Below, piece by piece: positions 1-11,300 of a stretch of 64,000 nucleotides of DNA (positions are counted from its first letter, which is position 1; the number at the start of each line of letters is the position of its first letter). The DNA lies in contig VXBA01003121.1 in assembly GCA_013399895.1 (NCBI GenBank), forward strand, positions 1,178,417-1,242,416. The letters are read 5' to 3'. This DNA is from Serilophus lunatus. Taxonomy: Eukaryota > Chordata > Aves > Passeriformes > Eurylaimidae. A program made the position numbers and the translations under genes. Below the pieces are notes generated by a model. It saw nothing but the letters and a program-made list of their open reading frames with translations, made no database searches and was not told where the DNA came from.

Positions 1-2755
1 TGCAGGCACCTTCTTTTCCAGTCCTCTCAATCCTCTCATTTCAATGCATAGAAAAGAGTAGCAGCAGTTTGCTCCCCACTGCTGCCAGCTCCCAAATGCT
101 GCCTTGGGAGTAGTACAGAATTAAAAGCGATTTGACAGTGATCAATACACCTTAGTTCAGTATCATCAAAATTAAAGAGATTTTTACTCAGTAACTTCAA
201 TGGAAACAGAACTACTGCCTGAATAGCAATGCTTTAGGACTTATCCTTTACCATCAATTATGAACAATATTTTAAAGGGCTTGAGTCATAATTGCACTTT
301 TTAATTCACCTAGTCAGCTCAGCAGCCTTCAGGAATGGGGAGTTTTGCAGGATCTGGCAGTGATTATTCCTGTATCCTGCATACATTTCCAGCACCTTGT
401 CATACCTGAGTTTCCTACAGCCTCTGTTTCTTACAGGTATCTGGCCATGCTCTGCATACTTTGCTTATCCTCTCTCTCATGACTGTCCTTCCTTCAAATT
501 CATTAGTTTTTTCTTTATTCATTCTCTTCTTTCCCCTTTCCCTTTTTTTTTCTTCTCCTTTCCCAGAGTAAAGAAAACAGAACACAGATGCTTATTTTCC
601 TGGAAATATTTTTAGATATAAACTGAAAGAAGATTAACACAATTTTTCTGTGTTTAAGTTAATGACTCTCCCCTTGCAAGTGCTCTTCAAACTGTCAATT
701 TAAACTGTGTCTTGCTGCCTATTTTTGAGTCATTATCAGGCAATACAGCACGCAGAGCAAACTCATGGTTGTAGGGTATGTTTAGTAAGTAGTAATGCTC
801 AGGTTGATTGAGGATCATTTAAGGAGGTGAGTTTTTTCCCCAATGATTTTTTTTTCTTTCCCTAAAAATGCTTCCCTTTGTCTCAAAAACTATACTGAGC
901 TTGTCTCTGGGATGTAGTCCCAGTTCTTGTAGCTCTCCTCAGCTATTTCATTTAAGACTTAAGGGAATATGGTTAGAAGACAGAGGGTTTTTGTGCAAGA
1001 ACGAAGTAAAGAATTGTGGTCACACCACTAATGACTGATGGAAGCAGAAGAATTGCCAATAAAAGACCTAAATTAATTTTTTTACTTTGCTTTTTAGCAA
1101 TGCCTTCTTTAAAGTGTTATAGGAATACATGTTGGATTGTAGGCAACAGGAATATAAAATCTCTCGGGTCTTCATAATCTCCCAGAGATTGTGAATAAAA
1201 TTTATTCCGTTAATTTTAATATCATGTATATTCACATACTGAAAAGACATGCAACAATATTGTTCTCTCAAAACAAATATACAAGGCACAATTTACTTGA
1301 GAAATTGAGAACTTCCATTTGATTCGTACTTCAGGAGAGCTATACACAAAGTATTGGATAAAAGGCAGGTATTTCATGGTACTATTGTTGGTAATACTGT
1401 TCAAGGATGTTGTTCATATAACAGGGGGACTGAATGGACTAAGAACAGTCATGTTAGTCATCAGAAAAGGAACTTTTTTATTATTTTACTATTTTCTTAA
1501 GAACTGGCATAATTATGTATTTCTCTACTATTTCACAAACTTCTCTTTCCATCCCTGCCATCAGCTCTAGGTAGTAATGGAGTACACCAAGATCAAAGGT
1601 GATAGCTGAAAGCCATCCTTCTTTTCCTAACAATCTGCAGAACAACTGCAAAATAACTGCAGATTTCCGTGGAAAGAAGAATGGAAGCATATCCTTACAT
1701 TTTCCCCTTTTCCATTGTGGTTTCTCCCAGTTTCTCTCAATTTTCTCATAACATAATGAGACACTTACAGAAAATGCCAAGATTAATTTGTAAGGGGATG
1801 GAAAATATTAATCTCAGATGTGCAAAATGACCAGAACAGTGGAGGATAAGTACACCACTGTTATTAGTGAGAAAAAACTAAGTTGTGTCTTGGGGCTGCA
1901 ACTGTTAGTTGGCTGATTGTGCAATTAATTGCTTTCCAGAAAATTCCAGTCAGTCTTTCTGACAGGAATATTTATTGATAATCCCTCAGGAAGAAATCAG
2001 CCATCCACAACTCACTGACACACGAACAAAAGTCTCCAAAAAAACTCAATATCTTGACTTGAACCTTTTTGTGTGACATTGTGTAGCCCAAGGAAAGGCT
2101 GAACCAGCTAAAGCCAAGAACATGCACTCTTGCAAACAGAAGAGGGAAAATTGTTCTTTTATTTACTTTTTAATATATATATACATAATGTAATTAATAC
2201 ACCAAGAACTGCTGAAGTACTTGGCTATTCTTAACTCTGTCTTTTCTCTCTTACTGCTTAGGTTCTTTTCTTTATCTATGTGCTTAACTCAGGTGAGTAA
2301 GATCACACATCTACACTAACATTTAATGGATGTAGGCCATCGGATTTCATAGGAACTGGAGTTGCCACTCTGTGGCACAATTTTTGCACTGCTGCTTCAG
2401 TCTGGAGTGATCAGACCATGGCTCGATTTCAGAGGGGTTACAGCAGCAGTGGGTTTGCTAAAAACATTGATTAAAGCTCCCATGGTTTGTGCGGGCAGCA
2501 CAAACCAAACACAAAGGTGATTTCTGTGGTTCATGTTGCATGGTCTTTCCTAGCTACAAGTGGAAACCTCACACAAAGAGCTGATAAGTGGAATGTGTTG
2601 TCTGTTCAAAGATCATCCCCTATATCAAGTTCATGATCTACTACAAAGAAGTCCAAAACTAAAAACAACGGTACCTGCAGCTTCAGCTGATGAAGCAGAT
2701 GCTTTGAGGTCTATGACAATTCTTTGTTTTCTCTGACAGGACAACACATAGCATG
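1..2755. other. non-coding, AT-rich unique DNA
   Basis: No gene or recognisable interspersed repeat was seen. The longest open frames are about 100 codons, within chance expectation at this base composition. A short AT run (around 2171-2185) and a perfect 10-bp hairpin (2483-2507, listed separately) are the only local structures that stand out. The sequence could be intron or intergenic spacer; nothing in it separates the two. Confidence 0.6.
2483..2507. repeat. perfect inverted repeat, 10-bp arms, 5-nt loop
   Basis: Arms tggtttgtgc (2483-2492) and gcacaaacca (2498-2507) are exact reverse complements around the loop gggca. It lies in unique DNA with no adjoining T-run or recognised RNA gene. 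It might be a chance palindrome, a dyad protein-binding site, or the stem tip of a transcript. The sequence alone does not decide. Confidence 0.6.
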
Positions 2756-2937
2756 CAGAACCACAGAGTTCCTGGGCTTGGAAGGGACCTCTGGACACCA
2801 TCTAGTCCAACTGCCCTGCTAAACCAGCTTTACCTAGAGCAGATTGTACAGGTGGGAGATTCCACAACCTCTCTGGGCAACCTGTTCCACTGCTCTGTCA
2901 CCCTCAAGACAAAGAGATTTTTCCACACATTCAGATC
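2756..2937 (-). mobile_element. CR1 LINE fragment, 3' end
   Basis: Read on the minus strand this is the 3' terminal part of a CR1 non-LTR retrotransposon. On the plus strand it shows the reversed CR1 landmarks: 'cttggaagggacct', 'catctagtccaactgccctg', 'acctctctgggcaacctg', and 'tgctctgtcaccctca'. Only about 180 bp remain, as is usual for 5'-truncated CR1 copies. The octamer tail is reduced to 'accacagag', so the copy looks old. The internal open frame at 2753-2947 is antisense to the element and not a gene. Confidence 0.88.
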
Positions 2938-3478
2938 AGCTAAATAGACAAAAAGCTTGCTCTGAGATCTGAGATAAATTGCAATTCAAATCCCAGAAGA
3001 TTCCCCATATACAGGACAGCTCCTATTTAGACTCCCCCTTAACTGGAAAATCAGTACACGCCTCTGTCAGAGGAGACATTCAAGACACATCCACCCTGAT
3101 GTTTGGAGTAAATCTTCAGCCACCTTCAGCCAGATCCAGCAAAAATGAGCTTCCCTTTCTTCACCAGATCAGAGGTGAAAGGCAGGATTTAGGTATAAGA
3201 TTAAGCTTGATCTCACCTATCAAAGCAGGTATTGACAAACATGGTGCTTCTTATCTTCTCCCTCCTGGGACTGTTGTGTATCTGAGGAGCCTGTGAATAG
3301 AAGCCAAAATGTCTTTACCATATGTAGGTTTATGCTCCTCCAAGGGATCCAAACAAGCCCAGGACTTCAAAGACTGAATGAGGGACATCTGACAGTAAGT
3401 TAAGTAAAAGCTCCAGCTGGATGTGAGGTTGGACTCACAGGTTCTGTGGTCAGGCACAAAATTGTAGCACTCACTGAC

Positions 3479-3593
3479 CTGGGAACAACAAAACCCATTT
3501 CCAAAAGTGACAGTGGTGTTAGGTGATCATAACCACTGGCATTACTCCTTTCAGAAGATCCAGAGGAATCACTGAAACCCAAACCTGAGTCTC
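3479..3593 (-). CDS. candidate internal exon (unrecognised, low confidence)
   Basis: On the minus strand this 115-nt segment is open and framed by consensus-like splice signals. Upstream there is a branch-point-like 'tgctgac' about 28 nt before the boundary, a pyrimidine-rich run and 'catag'. Downstream the exon ends cccag and the intron begins gtcagtgag. The frame encodes a Ser/Gly-rich stretch beginning DSGLGFSDSSGSSERSN and ending near PLSLLEMGFVVP. It starts by completing a split codon and ends with two bases of the next. I do not recognise the protein and cannot name a family. No neighbouring exon was found, and splice-like pairs do arise by chance, so it may be noise or a decayed exon. 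Confidence 0.3.
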
Positions 3594-5177
3594 CTATGGA
3601 AAAGTAGAAATAATCATAAGTCAGCAAGTCTTGCCCCAGTCCTCAGCCCTGTTAAGATTTGGGGTTAAATTTTGGAGTGTCTCCCAACACTTAAAATTGT
3701 GATTCAGCTGTGTACTGTAAAGAAAATGTTTCTAATTTTCTCTTACTTCATAAATTCTCAAGAAAGAATAACTACTTATACTAGAATATGTTATGAAATG
3801 GAAGCTTCCAGAAGTTTTAATATCTTGAAAGTTTGGGGTTTTTTTAATGGAAAGGTTAATTGTTTTAGAAACCTCCTTTGTTGTTTGTGCTTCCTACCAG
3901 AATACAGTTTATAATTTTGCTTTTTTCTTTATTTTTAATAACAGGCTTGCATGAAATAAAATACTGATTCTTTAATTGCACTGAAACCAAACAGAGATTT
4001 TTTTCACTGCAATTTTAAGAAAATTAAACCAACAAAACACAAAGAGATTTGAAAAATGTTTAAGCAGTGAACACTAAAACTCCCAGAAAATTTCAAAATT
4101 AGCTCATAGTTACATGATAATTTACCCTTCTATTTTTATATCATCTGAAAATCTTAATTTTCATAGTATAGGGACGAAAATAATTGAAATTTATCTTATT
4201 TTGACTCACACTGGAGTTCAAGAGTCTGTTTGCATTAAAATTCTGTAGAGTGATGGTAAGGAAACGATACATAAACTTCAGCAAAACCAATATTGCTTAG
4301 TGCAATGGCCTGTTCAGTAGCTGCTTTGCAGTTTTTTTAGCATTTTATCTGTTCTTTGTATTTTGAATTTTATGGAAAAATACTGAAAAATATTTTCACC
4401 ATAAGGACATGATTTCAAGTTATTTCAAGACATGAAAGAAAAGCAGCATACAAAAGAAAGGACACAAGGTCAGAAAGATGGGCATTTTTACAAAATGAAG
4501 CAAAGCTGTGTTTTCCTGAAAGGAAAAAGTCCAACAATTCTTCAAGGAATGTCACGGAAAAAAGTCAAGGGAAAGCATTATATATTTATACTGAATATAC
4601 CAAGAATATATAACAATAAGGATGGAAATAATAATTTTATTAGTGGCAAAAGTCCTGCACAGTCTCTCCTCTGTTGCCTGATATGCAAATCCATTATTGA
4701 TACCTTGAATTCACACACAAACACACATATGTACATAGAATTGTAAATATCAGGGAGAAAGGAAATAAAAAACAAGCCAGGAGAGCATTCCAAGACAGCA
4801 ACCCAACACAACAAAGGAGGAGATAAAATAGCTCAGAACAAATATTGCATTAATCAATTTTATAATCACAATTTTTACAAGAAATTTATCTACAATTAAA
4901 ACATATTATCAAGTTCAGCAGCCACAAAAACCAAAATTGTCCTACACTGTTCACTGTGGTAAAGATGCTTTTGCACCAGAATTCCCCGGGCAGCCGACAG
5001 ATTTCATGGTGAACTTTTGTAAATCTCGACGACTCCATGAGGAACTGACTAAATGGGATCACTCTGGCATAAACCTCCAGTAATTCAGAGGAAGTTCAGA
5101 CCCAAGAGATGAAAGGTTATGTGTGAAAAACCCTGGGTAATAGGCTGTAGTATTCACATGGAAACATATAAATATTG

Positions 5178-5194
5178 AAAAAAAAAAAAAAAAA
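5178..5194. repeat. poly-A tract (A17)
   Basis: Uninterrupted run of 17 A in AT-rich sequence, followed by 'taaagc' and then more A-rich sequence (about 5208-5265). No LINE body or processed-gene copy is recognisable upstream, so this is a simple homopolymer rather than a demonstrable retroposon tail. Confidence 0.9.
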
Positions 5195-8100
5195 TAAAGC
5201 AACCACAAAGCTCAAAAAAACTCAAAATCTCCCAAAACTAACAAAAAAACCCCAACTAAACAAATATATGTACTGTAAAGAATTTTTATGAAAACTCAGG
5301 AATCATTGAGATATTTTTTGTTATTGTTTTTGCTGGTTTCATTGATAAACACTTTTTAAGCATCCAAATAATTAATTTGCATCCAGGTCTGATTTCTGAA
5401 ATAACAGTAAACTTACTATTTTCACAGTACTTAGCAAAGTCCAGTGATTACAGGCTTTACTAAACAACACTCAAATAATCAAAACGAGGTAAGTAAAAAA
5501 TGGAAGAGTAATTTGAGAGTAAAACAGGACATTTTCTCAATAACTTCACAACTGCACAATTGTGAATAATCATTGCTAGAATTACAATAAAATGTTTGTG
5601 CCTGTTTTGGGGTTTTTTTCCCCCCTTAAAAATAGTTATCTTTTTGTCTGGCTGCTGCACAATGTGAAAAATAACAACAAAATACAAATCCTTCAGCAAA
5701 GCAGTAGAAAAACGTGTCTCATCTCTATCTTGAGACACCATGGGGCTTATTTAAGGATAATTTGTTTCTCTCCCAGGACCCTGAGTGCTATATTTTTTAT
5801 TTAAGAGCATTCATTTATATTCTTAATTCCCTTAAATCAAATTTCACGATGGAAGCCAAACCTGAGCTTTCACTACATTGATGCAATGACTGTCCTTAAG
5901 GATATAAACTCCCAGTATTTTTCCTATAGGTTTCTAGAAAATGATTTCTTATGGAACCAAGAACATACATTGGAAGCAGGTCGGCAATTTAGTTTATTTT
6001 AAATATGTATTTCAGTATTTTGTCATAATTTTTTTTCTTTGAACCATGAAAAATTCTTCCTTGAGTATCACCTATTCCAATTATCTTATTTGTCCTTGCC
6101 AAGACAACTCTAATTCAACATGAGAATCAGCATATTTTATGTTTATGTGCCCTTACATAATTTAAGAGGGTTTCATCTTCCTCCTTAGAGGGGATAACAT
6201 CACCAACTTCAAAATCAACTGTTCAAGCAGCTGAGAAAACACTGAAAACCAGTAAAAATTCTTAAGTTTGGGGAAGAGAACGAAGAATTGACCTTGGAAA
6301 TACAGTTTTTGACAACAAGTTAAGTCAGCAACGTTCTATTTTACACACATCTCTGTTTTATGATCAAAGTTTTTGAAATGTTTCTTGGAAATATTTATTT
6401 TTAGGAAAATCTTCATTCAAAAATCTGTACACAAATCACATCAATTAAAAAATAACATTAAAACCGAACAAAACCCAAAAAACACAGACCGAGCCTGGTT
6501 TCTTCTAGTACTATTTTTTAGCAATAACAAAGATGCAAGGAGAAAGAATCCTAGTTCTGATAACAAAGCTGAAAGGGCATCTGGCTTTGAACAGGTATTA
6601 TAAATCCTCTAAAAACCAAAAAACTTTGTGACTCTATTTTGTAGTCATAAAATATCAAAGTTTACCAGCTGGACACTTTCTCATATTTTCCCCATCACTC
6701 TTGCCCAGTTCTGGGTGATCTCTCAGTCACCTCATACCCCACAATGTCATAGGGACGACTGAGAGATTATTCATCCCAATCTGTTTCTCCTTCCATCTTT
6801 GGGATTTGGCTGCTCTTGGTCCCATGGCATTTACACCAAATGAAGTGGGTTATTCCCCTGCTTGTTTTCCACACTGCAATAAATCAAAATGCATTTGCAT
6901 TATCAAAATTCAAGCAAGATTCTTCACTTAGCCCAAAATATTCCTTTTTTTTTTTCTATTTTTTTTTCCCCAGGAAACTGAGGTTACTGGGTCCAGCCTG
7001 ATGATGAATTGCAAGCTCCTCCACAGGCAAAGCTTTTCTGATTAATATATCATGTGCAACAACACACAGCAAGTAAGTCACCTTGGTTCTGCCTTCTTGG
7101 GGGTCATTATCTATGTCAGAGCACGTTAGCTAAGGTGATCATAATTTCTCCTAGAGATTGTATGCATGGGACTGAGTAGACATTCAAAAGTTTCCTTCCT
7201 CAAAAGGCAAAAGAACTCACTTAGGAGGTGCACAGTAAATTTATTTTCCCTCTTAAACATGTTGGGATTCAGAGCATCTTCTCCATTAGTTTTCTCCCCA
7301 TGGATTGGGTAAGAAACTTCAACAGCTGCTCCAAAGAGACTTCCAAATAAAAAGAATCCTCAGAAATTACTCTGCATACCTGTCTATGTCCCTTGGTGAT
7401 GCAACAGCTTAAAAAAAAATCCTTGGTTTGAGCTGTTACTCCCACACCACTATAACTTTGTTTGTTCTCAGTAGTTTTCAGAGAAATCTGAAGTTCAGGC
7501 AGAATAAATTGGATTTTCCCCTCTTCTCAGCATGGGCTAGCTAAAAGGGAATTGAAATCATTTTATTAAGCGAGAAAAAATATTTTTTTCATAGGAAATG
7601 CCATAACTTTGGCTTTCTTTCTTCCCATTCCAAAAAGAAATTGGAAAAAAAAATCAAAATTGTCCTGCAGAACAAGTTTAGAAAATATTTTGAGTGAGGC
7701 TGATCCACATGCAATAAAAATAAAACACTGGAATGATAAGCAATATTTAAGATGAAAGTTTTTTTCCATCCTGATCTCATAAAAATCAATAAGATGTGCT
7801 TTGGTCATGGTGCTAGCAAATGAACCTGCTTGGTTTGGAAATGTAATTTATTATAAGAATTTCTACAAAAGTCTTGCTTTTCAATGAATAAGGAAACCAA
7901 CCCTTTAAACTAAATAAGAACTTGCTACCACTTCTAGGTTATTTTTATTTTCTAGGGTCTCAGACTTTTATATCAAGATATCTCACATCTGAACACCACT
8001 GATAACCTAAGCTGCATAATGTGCCTTTTCCACAGAAAAATGTTCAGCCATTTACAGATTGTTGTGGCACAGACCTTCCCATAAGTTCTATGTAACCCCT

Positions 8101-8252
8101 TTCTGCTCTTATAGATAACAATTAAAAGGGCAACTTGGAGAAGAGAGAATCATACAAAGTTCCTTGCAAATGTATTTATCTACAGGCTAGTTAAAAGAGT
8201 TACAGCTATTATAGATTCTGGGTATGAATAAGATATGTCAGTTCAGGAGAAG

Positions 8253-8313
8253 TTTTTTTATTTTATTTTGTTTTATTTTATTTTATTTTATTTTACTTTA
8301 TTTATTTTATTTA
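8253..8313. repeat. (TTTTA)n microsatellite
   Basis: About 60 bp of pentanucleotide TTTTA repeat with a few substitutions (one G, one C, and one 4-bp unit near the end). It is likely length-polymorphic. No CR1 or LTR sequence adjoins it. Confidence 0.95.
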
Positions 8314-11300
8314 ACAACTAAAAAGAGATCATAGCCAGATGCGTTGTTTGGGGGGGGGTTCAGAAATATCACGATATTCACAGTACATTCTGTGCCATTC
8401 TTTATTCATTATAGGAAGGACAACTCAATAAGACCAGGTCTCTGGACCAAAAGCCTACAGCTGAAAGGCTTCCTGCACTGGAAATCACCTTCAGATCCTT
8501 CCAATACACCAAAACAAAAAAAAAAGGCAGTTCAGTAAATGCATTCAGAGCAGAGCCACATCCCAGAGCCTCAACTGCAGATCCTGACTGACGGAAAAAA
8601 AGGTTCTGAGTCACATCACCTGTAACTCCATTTTACCAAAGAATTTCAGAAAAGCACCCAACTCAAACAATTCATTCCCAGAATTCATGACAAGGGGTTT
8701 TTTTGTGCTCTAGCCTCAGATTTTCTCTTTGCTGGTTTAATGGCCCAGAACATCTTGTTCAACATGGATCAGGTTTCTTCTGGTCTCTTTCTTCCACAAG
8801 ATTAAGAAGATACAGCCCTGCATTGGAAGCAGTCATACAGACACAGCTACAAAACTTATTCACAGAAGGTCAGGACTACAGTGAATAACACAAAAAAGGT
8901 ATGAAATAACAAAATTACTAAAGTGAGAATATAAGAACTACTTGTCTTCAGGAGAAAAAAGAGAGTTGGTAAATATTTCTTCTGCAATGCAGCCAAAAAG
9001 ACATGAAAATGTGGACTTCCGGGATTTTTCAAGTCCACTTTTGTTAATTTGCTCAAGAACTGGCAGCTTCACAGGTTAGTGAGTGTTAGAAGCAGTGACC
9101 CACCACGTGCCATTTGCTTACCTTTCTGATGCAGCTTTTCCACCACCACCTCCTTCCTGCACAGAAATGAGGTTTGTCTTCTAGTTGTATCATTTTCACA
9201 CAACTAATTTTTCCTCTCAATTCACAAGTTAAATGAACTAACAGTCTAGCAGGTGAAAGGATAAATGTTGCTTGTTCTTCCTTGGGGGTTTGTATCCACC
9301 TTGTAGGTCTAAATTTCCCTGTATCCAGGCACATTTTGGAAAACACTACATATCTGTATAGTCAGAAGGAACTTGGACATTAAGAGGATGCACAAGAATT
9401 ATTGTGTGTGCAAAATGGGGAAATAGCAGAGATGGGGGTTTGTGCCAGGGTGTGAAACAACAGTTATAAAAAAGGAAATTATCTTTTGGGTTTGGGGGTC
9501 TGAAGAGCTTGGGTCTAACCAAGCAACTTAAACTGAACAAATGAGGTCAGGCAGGGAAAAAAGTTTAAAAAATGCCATGGCACTGAAGAAACATATTCTG
9601 GAGAAATGTCTGGTTGGCAGCCTTGGAATTGTGGCATGACTGACTGTAATTGGAAAGTGGAAAAAACTTTGCTTTGCCAGGGGAGAGGCAGCACCAGAGT
9701 GAAACTCTGTAATCAAGATACAAGTGGTGGCTTGGCCAGGCACTGAGAACTGTTACCTGAATAAGCTGCTGAATCAGCTGATCATGATTCCAATTTTCCA
9801 AATCATAATCTCAGCCTCTTAAGCAAATTCTCTGCTTTGATGGATAAAAATAGTTTGGCCCGTTTTAAAGCCAGAAGGCTCAGAACTTAAATTCTGGGGT
9901 GCCAAAAATTATCATTAAAGCAGTTTCATAAAGCTACAAAGAGTTTCCTCAAGTCTGTCAGGTAATACCAAAATTTTGGCTTTCTGCTCACAGCAGGGAA
10001 TTCAGGATACCTTGATTTCTTTGATCTGCAGAGTTATAAACTCAGTTCCTCCTTCAATTTCCTGTGAAGAGGCCATTAGAGATAATGTCCTTTCATCCAG
10101 GGAAAGGCTGCTCTTCATCAATCTTCTTTCTTGGCTGAATTAGTATATTCTGATATGATCAGTTCTCACAGCATAAAAAAAATATTACAAGGAAATGCAT
10201 ATTTATTTGCATTGATGAAAAGGCCAAAATATTTTAGAAAGAATAATAATTAGATATATTACTCAAGGACATCACCAGCTGTATCAAGTCGATAGATGTC
10301 GTTTGATAGATGCTGTTTGTTGTCTGAGCACGAGGTGTTTACTGTCCTGAGTCAGGTCAATCTACAGAATACCCTTGGATTAAATTCCAGTTTATTTTGA
10401 GACCTGTCTTCCTGTTTCCTCTTCATTGTAAAAAAAAATGAATTTCATAAGCATTTGTAGATAATGACCTGTATCTCTTCCTCTTGATCACCTCAGTCTT
10501 GAGTCAGATAAGCCAGATGAATGTTATTTATGATATTCTGTTCTGTTGTTTTATGGCCTTTTGCATTTCATTTTTGTATTTGACAGCATGATTGTATATA
10601 ATTGATAGATAGCTTCATATTGCTCAGAAAGATCTTGATAGGTGGCACATAAACCAAACCATTTATGTTTCTGTGGGGTGTATCTTTTAAGCCTTCTCAA
10701 CCAGGTACTATTTTGAAAGACTTCTTACATTTTTTCTCAGTGCCTGTGGGTCACTAAACATACACTTTAATTGATTTATTGTGGAAATAATCTTTCAACA
10801 AAGCAAATATCACGGCAAAGCAGATTAAATTCCTCAGCTCCTATCTTCTACTGCAGCATGAAGGAACAAGGCACAAGATATTCATCTCTCTGTATATCCC
10901 TGTATGCAGAAATACAATGACCTCAGGGCCCAGAGTTTGCTGCAGAAAAATGTTGGCTGCACAAGACACACATTTTTTACTAAATTTGTTTAGAGTTAGA
11001 ATCAAACTAGAGACATTCAAATGAAAGGTTTCATGACTTCAGTGAGAATCCCAAGTACATCTCATGACATACTGCTGAGCAGTTCTTAATCCAAAAATAC
11101 GTTCAAAGGTCTTGAAGATAAGCCAAAGATCTCCCTCTGTGACTACAGGTTTGTTATCACTGTTTATCACTGTTTCCACGTCAGGTAATTGAGAACAGGT
11201 ATTCTCTGCTAAACTAACTCAAAATTTTCAGCCTGCTTTCATCCCACTTCCAATCTCAGGCACCTACTTGAGGTGTTAGGAGAAGCCCTGGGCTTCTGCT

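Larger units (their letters stand above)
2938..8252. other. non-coding, AT-rich unique DNA
   Basis: No interspersed repeat was recognised over about 5.3 kb. It contains the candidate minus-strand exon at 3479-3593, an A17 tract at 5178-5194 followed by A-rich sequence to about 5265, and homopolymer T stretches near 6945-6970. Otherwise I see only open frames of chance length. Confidence 0.55.
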
